This document shows, piece after piece, positions 1 to 6,895 of a stretch of 17,853 nt of DNA; within the stretch, counting starts at the first letter, position 1; every line of letters starts with the position of its first letter. The notes beneath the pieces are model-generated. The model was given only the letters and a program-made list of their open reading frames with translations, searched no databases and had not been told where the DNA came from. This DNA comes from JAICTV01 sp035634055 (GTDB lineage: Bacteria > Planctomycetota > Phycisphaerae > Tepidisphaerales > Tepidisphaeraceae). Both the position numbers and the translations under genes were made by a program. Location of the stretch: NCBI GenBank assembly GCA_035634055.1, contig DASQDR010000105.1, forward strand, positions 1 through 17,853, written 5' to 3'.

Positions 1-1
1 G

Positions 2-733
2 CCCCCGCCGCCCCCGCCGCCCCCGCCGCCGCCGCCGCCGCCGCCGCCCGCGTCTCAGCCGGCGTCTCGTCCCGCGGGCGTGGACCACGCGCTGTGGCAG
101 CGCATGCTGGCGATCGACGCGAAGGCGGCGCAGGTGAACGACCTGGCGGCGGACTTCGAGCAGCAGAAGTTCACCGCGCTGCTCAAGAAGCCGCTGACGT
201 CGTCGGGGCGGGTGCGGGTCAAGGGCTCGACGATGCTGTGGGACACCCGCCGCCCGGAGCCGACGCAACTCCGCATCGACCCGCGCGAGGTCCGCATCTA
301 CTACCCCCGGCAGAAGACGATCGAGGTCTACGCGATCCAGCAGAAGCTCGGCCAACTCGCGGCGTCGCCGCTGCCGCGGCTGTCGGCGCTCCAGCAGCAC
401 TTCACCTTCTCACCGCTGCCGCTGGCGGAGATGGGTGAGGCGGATGACACGCGCTACGTTGCGCTGGCGATGGCGCCCACGGCCGAGGCGCTGCGCGAGC
501 ACGTGGAGCAGGTGCGCGTCTTGCTGGACGCGCGGGCGGGTCTTATCATCCGCCTGGAGATGCGCGACGCCGACGGCGAGCGGACGCTCATCACGTTTTC
601 CAACCCCCAGCCCAACGCCGGCCTGGCGGAGGCGGACCTTCAGATCCGGTCCGCCGCCGACGCAAAGGTCACGCGGCCGCTGGCGGGCCTGGAGGGGGAT
701 CCCGGGCAGTCGCCGCAGCCGCAACAGCAGTAG
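2..733 (+). CDS. LolA-like outer-membrane lipoprotein carrier, 5' end missing
   Basis: The reading frame is open from the window edge (first full codon at 2) and ends at TAG 731-733, so the true start and any signal peptide lie upstream. The visible part opens with about 16 prolines, then a short Ser/Ala/Pro stretch, then a globular domain from about the GTG at 80. That GTG could be called as a start, but it cuts into a continuous frame. The domain has the LolA look: DLAADFEQQKF, a GRVRVKG strand, MLWDTRRPEPTQLRID, then IYYPRQKTIEVY. LolA family proteins carry lipidated cargo across the periplasm, and dedicated LolA-like proteins are standard members of aryl polyene loci. The next gene starts 14 nt after the stop, so the two are probably co-transcribed. 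LolA family assignment is fairly sure; the cargo is inferred. Confidence 0.8.
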   Translation, partial: PPPPPPPPPPPPPPPPASQPASRPAGVDHALWQRMLAIDAKAAQVNDLAADFEQQKFTALLKKPLTSSGRVRVKGSTMLWDTRRPEPTQLRIDPREVRIYYPRQKTIEVYAIQQKLGQLAASPLPRLSALQQHFTFSPLPLAEMGEADDTRYVALAMAPTAEALREHVEQVRVLLDARAGLIIRLEMRDADGERTLITFSNPQPNAGLAEADLQIRSAADAKVTRPLAGLEGDPGQSPQPQQQ

Positions 734-747
734 AACGACGACGAAAA

Positions 748-1938
748 GTGAACGGGGCCGTTGCGACCGATCTTCGTCAGCCGACCGCGGCGCACGCCGC
801 GCCCGCGCACGCCCCCGCCGCGCCCGCGCACGCTCCCGCCGCACCTGCGCAAGCTCCCGCCGCACCTGCGCACGCTCCCGCCGCACGTGCGCAGGCTCCC
901 GCCGCACGTGCGCAGGCTCCCGCCGCACCTGCGCACGCTCCCGCCGCTCCCGCCGGTACGCTCACAGCTACCCCCCGGGCTTCCGCCGGGCTTGCGGCCG
1001 CTGCGCAGGCACTGGCCGCGCCCGTTGCAGCCCCGCCGGCCGCTTCGTTCCGCAAGCGCGTCGCCGACTTCTGGCTCAACGCGCTGTTCTGGAACGCCGC
1101 CCACTGCCGCCCGGTCGCGCGGTTCTTCCGCGGGCCGACGATCTTCGTCTGCCGGCGGTTCTCGCGGCTCGTCCGCGGCGCGACCGCCGCCAACGCCCCG
1201 CGCATCCTCGGCCCCGGCGCGACGGCGGCGCATCGGGCGGCGTACGAGCGCGGCGTGATCGGCAGCTTCTACGACTTCGTCTGCGACGTCGGCCGCGCGT
1301 CCAACCTCACGGTGCCGCAGATCCGCGCGGGCATCGAGGCGATCGAGGGGGACGAGATCTACGTCGCCGCCCGCGCCGCCGGGCGCGGGGCGATCATCGC
1401 CACCGCCCACATGGGCTCCTTCGAGGCGGGCGCGGCGGCGCTGCTCAACCACGAGACGCGGCTGCACGTCGTCTTCAAGCGCGACGCGATCGGCCGCTTC
1501 GAGCAGGTCCGCTCGGCGCTGCGCCGCAAGCTCGGCGTGATCGAGGCGGCCGTCGACGACGGCTTCACCATCTGGCTCAAGCTGCGCGAAGCCCTGCTGC
1601 GGGACGAGGTGGTGATGGTGCAGGCCGACCGCTGCATGCCGGGGCAGAAGGGCGCGAAGGTCCCGTTCCTGCACGGGCACCTGATGCTGCCGACCGGGCC
1701 GGTCAAGCTGGCGCTGGCGACGGGCGCGCCGATCATCCCGGTGTTCGCGCTGCGCGGCCGCAGCGGCGGCGTGCGGATCGTGGTCGACGAGGCGATCGAG
1801 GTCGAGCCGTCCGATCTTTCGCCGCACCCGGCCCTGCTGAAGTTCGTATCGGTGCTGGAGAAGCGCGTCCGCGCCAACCCGGAACAGTGGCTCTTGTTAC
1901 ACAAGGCCTTCTGCGAGGACGCGGGCGCGGACGCATGA
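748..1938 (+). CDS. LpxL/HtrB-type lysophospholipid acyltransferase with Ala/Pro repeat N-terminus
   Basis: The 396-residue protein has a low-complexity Ala/Pro/His head (residues about 13-98) and a conserved acyltransferase domain (about 100-385). The HX4E catalytic motif is seen as H221-MGSF-E226. It is followed by a QADRCMPGQKGAKVPF block (about 292-307) and PTGPVKLALATGAPIIPVF (315-333), the later conserved blocks of this family. Related enzymes acylate lipid A or other membrane lipids. In aryl polyene loci such a protein is thought to attach the polyene acyl chain to its lipid anchor, which is the role inferred here. The start is GTG 748: no other ATG or GTG lies in frame before the domain, although upstream Shine-Dalgarno pairing is weak (GAAAAG). 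No signal peptide is seen; a membrane-associated cytoplasmic protein is likely. A 146-bp gap follows. Confidence 0.85.
   Translation: MNGAVATDLRQPTAAHAAPAHAPAAPAHAPAAPAQAPAAPAHAPAARAQAPAARAQAPAAPAHAPAAPAGTLTATPRASAGLAAAAQALAAPVAAPPAASFRKRVADFWLNALFWNAAHCRPVARFFRGPTIFVCRRFSRLVRGATAANAPRILGPGATAAHRAAYERGVIGSFYDFVCDVGRASNLTVPQIRAGIEAIEGDEIYVAARAAGRGAIIATAHMGSFEAGAAALLNHETRLHVVFKRDAIGRFEQVRSALRRKLGVIEAAVDDGFTIWLKLREALLRDEVVMVQADRCMPGQKGAKVPFLHGHLMLPTGPVKLALATGAPIIPVFALRGRSGGVRIVVDEAIEVEPSDLSPHPALLKFVSVLEKRVRANPEQWLLLHKAFCEDAGADA
799..945 (+). repeat. 21-bp tandem repeat, seven units, inside the acyltransferase gene
   Basis: Seven consecutive 21-bp units run from 799 to 945, with a 9-bp partial unit after them. 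They are in frame, and each encodes a variant of the seven residues APAHAPA (also APAQAPA and ARAQAPA). Units differ by one to three bases, mostly near a TGCGCA core. The regular length and in-frame period suggest slippage or recombination expansion of a Pro/Ala-rich spacer. Confidence 0.9.
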
Positions 1939-1954
1939 GCGAGCGCCTGGGCCT

Positions 1955-2049
1955 CCCGTGGCACGGGGCCGGTATCGATCGGGGGTATGTTCACCCGATC
2001 CCCTTGCAGCATGCAAGCTGTCCATGGGTGGCCAGCCCGTGCCAGGGGC
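1955..2049. repeat. Intergenic palindromic element upstream of the ketosynthase gene
   Basis: TGGCACGGG at 1959-1967 is the perfect reverse complement of CCCGTGCCA at 2036-2044. The left arm itself lies in the 13-bp palindrome CCCGTGGCACGGG (1955-1967). Between the arms are two more hairpins: GATCGGG (1977-1983) with CCCGATC (1994-2000), and CTTGCA/TGCAAG around 2003-2017. The same arm sequence flanks an element inside the downstream gene (3282-3360). It could act as a transcript-stabilising or terminating structure, or be a mobile REP-like element; function is not shown. Confidence 0.7.
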
Positions 2050-2069
2050 GAGCGTAGCGCACGCGTCAC

Positions 2070-2075
2070 AGGAGG
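2070..2075 (+). promoter_or_regulatory. Strong ribosome binding site setting a TTG start
   Basis: AGGAGG ends 9 nt before the TTG at 2085. No ATG or GTG in this frame lies nearby upstream of the conserved IVITGAAVATSLG strand, so this near-perfect Shine-Dalgarno sequence supports TTG as the start of the ketosynthase fusion gene. Confidence 0.75.
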
Positions 2076-2084
2076 ACGCACGGC

Positions 2085-4481
2085 TTGACCGCCAGTTCTG
2101 ATCCCATCGTCATCACCGGCGCCGCCGTTGCCACGTCGCTCGGGCTGAACCGCGCCGACGTGTGGCGCGCGGTCGTGGCCGGGCGGTGCGGCATGAGGCC
2201 GTTCACCGCGCTGGAGACGCCGCTGCCGGACGACAAGCTCGGCGGGCAGGCGCTCGATTTGCCGCCGGACTACCGCCCGCGCGAGCCGCGCGAGGTGCGC
2301 TACCTCAGTTGGACGATCGCCGACGCCCTGCGCGACGCCGCCGTCGCCGACGCGCTGCCCTATCCGCCGCACCGCTGCGGCGTGATGCTCGGCACCACGC
2401 TGCACGGCATGCGCGCGGCCGGCGAGTTCCTGCGATCGCAAAACTGCGAGCCGCTGCGCGCGTTCCTCGCGTCGCACACGCTCGCCCGCGCGTGCGCGCC
2501 CTTCGACCTCGACGGCCTGGCCGCCACCACCTGCTCCGCCTGCTCCTCCAGCCTTGGCGCGATCGCGCTGGCGGTGACGCTGCTCCAGAGCGGTGAGCTC
2601 GACCTCGTCGTCGCCGGCGGGTACGACACCGTGAGCGAGTACGTCTACGGCGGCTTCAACGCGCTGCGCCTGGTCGCCGACGGCCCGCTCCGCCCCTTCG
2701 CCAACCAGCGACAGGGAATGAAGATCGCCGAGGGGTACGGGCTGGTCGTCCTGGAGCGCGCCTCGACCGCCCGCGCGCGGTCCGCCGGCACGATCGCGAC
2801 GATCCTCGGCTGCGGCGAGACCGCCGACGCGCACCACCTCACCCAGCCCCACCCGCACGGCGACGGCGCCGCCCGCGCCATCGAAGCCGCGCTGAAGAGC
2901 GCCCGCCTGACGCCCGCCGACATCGACCTGATCTCCGCCCACGCCACCGGCACGCCGGACAACGACGCCGGCGAGTTCGCCGCCTTCTCGCGCGTGTTCG
3001 GCGAGCGCCTGCCGCGCGTGCCGGTCGTCGCCTTCAAGAGCCACCTCGGCCACACCCTCGGCGGCGCCGGCGCGGTCGAGCTGATCCTGTCGGCCATGGC
3101 GATCGGCGAGCAGACGATCCCGCCGTGCGCCAACTCGCGCGCCGACGACCTGGAATTCCCCCGCCTGAACCTCTCGACCGGCGCGAGCAGGCCCGCCGCG
3201 ATCCGCGCGACCGTGAACACTTCCCTCGGCTTCGGCGGCGCCAACACCGCCGTCGTGCTCGGCCCCGGCGTTGCTTCCCCCGTGGCACGGGCGCCCCGCC
3301 CGTGCAGTTCAGGCGCGCTGGACGGGCCAAGCGAACGCGCGGGCGAGCCGCCCGTGCCACAAGCGCATCGCAATCACGACGTCCTCATCACCGGCATCGG
3401 CGTGGTGCTTCCGGGCGCGGTCGGCGCGGACGCCTTCACCTTCCGCCTCACCACGAACCACGAACCGGCGTGGCTGGCGGATTCGGGCGCGGTCGCCGAG
3501 GCGGATTACCTCCACCTGCTCAACGCCCGCCGGGTCAGGCGGATGAGCGACTACGTCAAGCTCGCGCTGGCCGCCACCGCGCTGGCGCTCCAGGACTCCA
3601 AGCTCGACCAGCTCGACGGGTACGGCGACGCCTGCTCGGTCGTGCTCGGCTCCGCCCACGGGTCGGCGGATTTCTCGGCGACGTACTACCAGGCGATCGT
3701 CGACCAGGGTTTCGCCGGCGCCAACCCCGTCCTTTTCGCCGAGGGCGTCCCCAACGCCGCCGCCGCCCACCTCAGCCTGATGCTCGGGCTCAAGGGGGCG
3801 TGCCAGACGGTGATCGGCTCGCGCACGAGCGGGCTGGACGCGCTGCACCTGGCGAGCCTGCGCATCCGCTGCGGCGAGTGGGACCGCGCGATCGTCGGCG
3901 CGGGCGAGGAGTACAACCCGCTGGTCAACCGCGCTTACGAGCATTGCGGCCTGCACGCCGGCGCCGCGGGCGCGCCGCCGGCACAGCGCAAGGGCTTCAC
4001 CACCGGCGCCGCCGCCGTCACGTTCGTGCTGGAGAGCCGCCGCAGCGCCGAGGCGCGCGGGGCGCGGGCGCACGGCAGCGTGATCGCGTCCGCCGCCAGT
4101 CGCGGCCGGCCGGGCGAGTCGATCGAGTCGGCCGTGCGCGTGCTGGAAACGCTCGGCCGACCGGGCCACGTCCTCGCCGGCCTGTCCGGCACGTGGACCG
4201 ACCGCGCCGAGGCCGCCGCCCTGCGCCGCGCGGCGCCGTCGGCGGTCGTCTCCTCGCTTTACGGCCACACCGCCGAGCACTTCAGCGCCATGCCGCTGCT
4301 CGCCGTCGCCGCCGTGCTGCTGACCGGCAAGCTCCCGCGCCTGCTCCAGCCGATCGACCGCGTCGCCGCCGCCAGCGGCACCGAGCGACCCGACCGCGCC
4401 GCCGCCATCTGCACCGACTTCACCGGCTGCGTCTCAGGTGTTCTCTTCGGCCGGGAAAGTCCGATAAGGGATGGGAGATGA
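2085..4481 (+). CDS. Ketosynthase / chain-length-factor-like fusion protein
   Basis: This 798-residue polypeptide holds two thiolase-fold halves. Half 1 (about 5-395) is a full FabF-like ketosynthase: the nucleophile is C153 in ACSSS, with H286 (HATGTPDND), K318 and H323 (KSHLGHT), and a C-terminal SLGFGGANTAVV. Half 2 (about 432-790) has the same fold signature (VLITGIGVVLPG, VVLGSAHGSADF) but Thr581 stands where the Cys should be (SRTSGLDAL). The first His motif is degraded to SGTWTD, and only H728 (YGHT) is kept. Loss of Cys in one partner is the hallmark of chain-length factors, which pair with the KS in aryl polyene and type II polyketide systems; there they are normally separate proteins. 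The expected role is decarboxylative malonyl-ACP condensation to build a polyene. The linker (about 396-430) is encoded by a palindromic repeat. Start is TTG 2085 with AGGAGG upstream. A GTG at 3354 could start half 2 separately. Confidence 0.85.
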   Translation: MTASSDPIVITGAAVATSLGLNRADVWRAVVAGRCGMRPFTALETPLPDDKLGGQALDLPPDYRPREPREVRYLSWTIADALRDAAVADALPYPPHRCGVMLGTTLHGMRAAGEFLRSQNCEPLRAFLASHTLARACAPFDLDGLAATTCSACSSSLGAIALAVTLLQSGELDLVVAGGYDTVSEYVYGGFNALRLVADGPLRPFANQRQGMKIAEGYGLVVLERASTARARSAGTIATILGCGETADAHHLTQPHPHGDGAARAIEAALKSARLTPADIDLISAHATGTPDNDAGEFAAFSRVFGERLPRVPVVAFKSHLGHTLGGAGAVELILSAMAIGEQTIPPCANSRADDLEFPRLNLSTGASRPAAIRATVNTSLGFGGANTAVVLGPGVASPVARAPRPCSSGALDGPSERAGEPPVPQAHRNHDVLITGIGVVLPGAVGADAFTFRLTTNHEPAWLADSGAVAEADYLHLLNARRVRRMSDYVKLALAATALALQDSKLDQLDGYGDACSVVLGSAHGSADFSATYYQAIVDQGFAGANPVLFAEGVPNAAAAHLSLMLGLKGACQTVIGSRTSGLDALHLASLRIRCGEWDRAIVGAGEEYNPLVNRAYEHCGLHAGAAGAPPAQRKGFTTGAAAVTFVLESRRSAEARGARAHGSVIASAASRGRPGESIESAVRVLETLGRPGHVLAGLSGTWTDRAEAAALRRAAPSAVVSSLYGHTAEHFSAMPLLAVAAVLLTGKLPRLLQPIDRVAAASGTERPDRAAAICTDFTGCVSGVLFGRESPIRDGR
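3282..3360. repeat. Palindromic element encoding the linker between the two KS halves
   Basis: GTGGCACGGGCG (3282-3293) and CGCCCGTGCCAC (3349-3360) are perfect 12-bp inverted repeats bounding a 79-bp element. A second hairpin lies inside: GCACGGGCG (3285-3293), a 3-nt loop, then CGCCCGTGC (3297-3305). The outer arms match the intergenic element at 1955-2049. The element lies in frame and contributes residues about 400-425, a Pro/Ala/Gly-rich stretch unlike either flanking domain. Confidence 0.8.
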
Positions 4482-4496
4482 GACGTGGCTACTGCT

Positions 4497-4559
4497 GAAG
4501 GATGAAGGATGAAGGACGAAGGATGAATACGAGAATGACGCTCTGCTTCATCCTTCATC
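4497..4559. repeat. Heptamer tandem and inverted repeat (GAAGGAT)
   Basis: Four head-to-tail heptamers, GAAGGAT or GAAGGAC, run from 4497 to 4524. The 13-mer GATGAAGGATGAA at 4501-4513 is repeated in inverse as TTCATCCTTCATC at 4547-4559. The nearest arms (4518-4527 with 4547-4556) can form a 10-bp hairpin with a 19-nt loop. The element begins 16 nt after the KS-CLF stop codon and fills much of the 159-bp gap before the chorismatase gene. It is far poorer in G+C than its surroundings. It could act as a terminator or mRNA-end structure; no T-run follows. Confidence 0.75.
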
Positions 4560-4640
4560 AATCCGCCATCCTTCCTCCTAATTCCTCTCCTCCACTTGTG
4601 ACCGCTCGACCCGACCCGTAACCTTCCGCTCCGTCGTACG

Positions 4641-5564
4641 ATGCCCAACGCGATTTCAAAACTCGAATCGGCCGCCGCCAACGCGACGCTTGTCCGCGAC
4701 CTCGCCCCGCCAGCGTGGACGGCCGGGCTCGCCCCGCGGGACTTCACGCTGGTCAGCGCGACCGTCGCGGGCGCGGCGGACCTGGCGCCGGCGGATCTCG
4801 AGCAGCAGGCGTTCGAGGCGTACGTTTCGATCGCGCGGCAGCTCGCCCGCGCCGGGCACCGGCACGCCGTGCGCTTCTGGAACCACGTCCCGCAGATTAC
4901 CGACCCGGCCGACGCGGGGCGCGACAACTACATGGTCTTCAACGCCGGGCGGTTCCGCGCGTTCAGCGACTGGTACGGCGGCCCGGCGCACTTCGAGCGT
5001 GACGTCGCCACCGCCACCGCCACCGGCCACTGGGGAAAGGACCTGGTCATCCACTGCCTGGCGACCGGCCGCCCGGGCGCGGCGGTGAGCAACCCGCGGC
5101 AGGTCGCGCCCTACCACTACAGCCAGCGCTTCGGCCCGCTGCCGCCCTGCTTCGCGCGCGCGACGCGGCTCGGGGGCGACCTGCTGCTCGTCGGCGGCAC
5201 CGCCAGCGTGCGCGGGGAAGACTCGGTCCACCTCGACGACCTCGCCTCGCAGTGCCGCGAGACGTTCCTGAACATGGCCACGCTGATCTCCGCCGCCACG
5301 GGCGTTAAGATCACGCCGTCGCTGAAGCTGCCGCGGCTGCTCGCGGCGTTCACCGATCTGCGCGTCTACTACCCGAGCCGGCGCGACGCCGCCGAGATCG
5401 GCGCCGCCGTCGCCGCGCAGTTCCCCCGGCTGGCGCGGCTGGAAATGCTCCACGCGGACCTCTGCCGCCCCGAGCTGCTCGTCGAGATCGAGGGCATCGC
5501 CGACCTCTCCGCGCTCCGCGCCGCCAGCGTCGCCACCGCCGCCGCCACACCGAAACAAGCATGA
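4641..5564 (+). CDS. Chorismatase (FkbO/Hyg5/XanB2 family), probable hydroxybenzoate synthase
   Basis: The 307-residue protein shows the chorismatase pattern: FWNHVPQIT (about 79-87), RDNYMVFNAGRF, YHYSQRFGPLPPCFARA (about 158-174), LVGGTASVRGEDSVHLDD (183-200), and the C-terminal DLCRPELLVEIEG (273-285) carrying the family's active-site Glu (E282 or E284). The family splits chorismate to hydroxybenzoate or a dihydroxycyclohexadiene carboxylate plus pyruvate; XanB2 supplies 3- and 4-hydroxybenzoate for xanthomonadin. From memory of the family, a Cys at the C275 position and Gly-Gly at 185-186 fit the 3-hydroxybenzoate-forming (Hyg5-like) subtype rather than FkbO; this needs an alignment. It is cytoplasmic. 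It is the first gene of a seven-gene overlapping run and would make the aromatic starter. ATG 4641 has no strong Shine-Dalgarno sequence; the stop overlaps the next ATG. Confidence 0.87.
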   Translation: MPNAISKLESAAANATLVRDLAPPAWTAGLAPRDFTLVSATVAGAADLAPADLEQQAFEAYVSIARQLARAGHRHAVRFWNHVPQITDPADAGRDNYMVFNAGRFRAFSDWYGGPAHFERDVATATATGHWGKDLVIHCLATGRPGAAVSNPRQVAPYHYSQRFGPLPPCFARATRLGGDLLLVGGTASVRGEDSVHLDDLASQCRETFLNMATLISAATGVKITPSLKLPRLLAAFTDLRVYYPSRRDAAEIGAAVAAQFPRLARLEMLHADLCRPELLVEIEGIADLSALRAASVATAAATPKQA

Positions 5565-6895
5565 GTTCCTACGACGTCATCATCGTCGGCGCCGGCCCGG
5601 CCGGCTCCACCTCCGCCCTGCTGCTGGCGCGGCAGGGCTTCCGCGTCGTGATGCTGGAGAAGTCGCGCTTCCCGCGCTTCCACATCGGCGAGTCGATCCT
5701 GCCGCAGAATTTTCCGCTCGTGCAGGAGCTGGGGCTGGAGGCCGAGCTGGAAAGGCTGCCGCACCTCAAGAAGTACGGCGCCGAGTTCGGGATGGGCGAC
5801 GACCACGACACCACCCGCTTCAACTTCGATTCCGCCCTGATCCCCGGCAGCCGCACGTTCAACATCGAGCGCGCGCACTTCGACAAGATGCTCATGGACG
5901 CCGCCCGCGCCGCGGGCGCGGAAGTGCGCGAGCAGACGGGCGTCAAGCGGATCGTGAAGCTCGCCGACCGCGACGTCGCGGTGCAGCTCGACACCGGCGA
6001 GCAGCTCGACGGAAAGTACCTGCTCGACGCCTCCGGCCACGGCACCGTCGTCGGGCGCCACCTCGGGCTGCGCAAGCCGGTCGACGACGTCCGCCTGCAC
6101 AAGGTCGCCTACTTCAACCACTTCGACGGCGTTGAGCGCCCGCCCGGCGCAGAGACCGGCCACCCCACCATCATCATGGCCGACGAGGGGTGGTTCTGGC
6201 TCATCGGGCTGACCGAGACGCGCACCAGCGTCGGCTTCGTCTGCCACCCGGATCTCGTCAAGCGCGTCGGCGTGCCGGCGAACCGGATGCTCCAGTGGGC
6301 GGCGTCGCGCTGCCCCGTCGTGCGCCACCGCATGCGCGACGCGACCGGCCCGGCCACCAACGAAGTGCTCGCCGACTTCAGCTACACCTGCAAGCCCAAC
6401 GCCGGCGCGGGCTACTTCATGGTCGGCGACGCCGGCTGCTTCCTCGACCCGATCTTCTCCACCGGCGTCACCCTCGCGATGAAGGGCGCGCAGCAGGCGG
6501 CGCGGCACGTCGCGGCGCTGCTGCGCAACGAGACGTCGCCGGCCGCGGCGCGGTCGGAATATGTCTCGTTCATCAATGGCTCCACCGGCGTCTTCTGGCA
6601 CCTGATCCGCAACTACTACACGCACTCGTTCCGCGAACTGTTCCTCAACGGCACCGGGCCGCTCAACGTCCACGGCGCGATCATCTCGATCCTGGCGGGG
6701 CACGTCTTCCCGCGCCCGCCGTTCCAACTGCGCTGGCGGCTGTGGCTGTTCGACTTGTGCCGCGCGGTCAATTCTTACGTGCCGCTGGTTCGGCGGCGCA
6801 ACCGCTTCTCGCTGATCGCCGAGCCGCCACAGGAGCTGCCGAAGATCGCCGGCAGCGGCGCCCCGCAGCACCACCAGCAGGTCGCGGCGGCATGA
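5561..6895 (+). CDS. FAD-dependent halogenase-like oxidoreductase
   Basis: This is a 444-residue flavoprotein. The N-terminal dinucleotide fold VIIVGAGPAGSTSA has G10, G12 and G15. It continues with a RFPRFHIGESILP segment (36-48), KKYGAEF (70-76, with the Lys region used by flavin halogenases), and the second FAD motif GDAGCFLDPIFSTG (289-302). The halogenase signature WxWxIP appears as WFWLIG (211-216), with Gly in place of Pro. These features place it in the halogenase-like branch of the GidA/PHBH superfamily. Members act on phenolic or carrier-bound substrates, and halogenated rings are known from xanthomonadins and flexirubins. Whether this copy halogenates, hydroxylates or desaturates cannot be told. 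The C-terminal part (about 340-425) is rich in aromatic and basic residues. It overlaps both neighbours by 4 nt, so it is likely translationally coupled. Confidence 0.82.
   Translation: MSSYDVIIVGAGPAGSTSALLLARQGFRVVMLEKSRFPRFHIGESILPQNFPLVQELGLEAELERLPHLKKYGAEFGMGDDHDTTRFNFDSALIPGSRTFNIERAHFDKMLMDAARAAGAEVREQTGVKRIVKLADRDVAVQLDTGEQLDGKYLLDASGHGTVVGRHLGLRKPVDDVRLHKVAYFNHFDGVERPPGAETGHPTIIMADEGWFWLIGLTETRTSVGFVCHPDLVKRVGVPANRMLQWAASRCPVVRHRMRDATGPATNEVLADFSYTCKPNAGAGYFMVGDAGCFLDPIFSTGVTLAMKGAQQAARHVAALLRNETSPAAARSEYVSFINGSTGVFWHLIRNYYTHSFRELFLNGTGPLNVHGAIISILAGHVFPRPPFQLRWRLWLFDLCRAVNSYVPLVRRRNRFSLIAEPPQELPKIAGSGAPQHHQQVAAA

Noticed and set aside
799..945. CRISPR-like array
   Set aside because: Units are contiguous, without spacers, and in frame with a conserved protein.
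435..2057. Plus-strand 540-codon open frame spanning the LolA-like and acyltransferase genes
   Set aside because: Arg-rich translation without motifs, crossing two real gene borders in another frame.
1359..3053. Long minus-strand open frame opposite the acyltransferase and KS genes
   Set aside because: Its translation is Arg/Ala/Gly-rich with no family motif and lies antisense to two conserved domains; typical shadow of GC-rich DNA.
3282..3360. Insertion sequence or MITE with target duplication in the KS gene
   Set aside because: No transposase, and I could not see a convincing flanking direct repeat; kept only as a palindromic repeat element.
4596..4626. Possible sigma-70 promoter (TTGTGA ... 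GTAACC) before the chorismatase gene
   Set aside because: The -10 match is poor and the spacer GC-rich; not enough to call.
5369..6874. 501-codon minus-strand open frame under the flavoprotein gene
   Set aside because: Complementary shadow of a gene with intact FAD motifs; no signal of its own.
6190..6891. Upstream extension of the AMP ligase frame
   Set aside because: Overlaps the conserved flavoprotein in another frame; similarity to ligases begins just after ATG 6892, which sits on the ATGA overlap.
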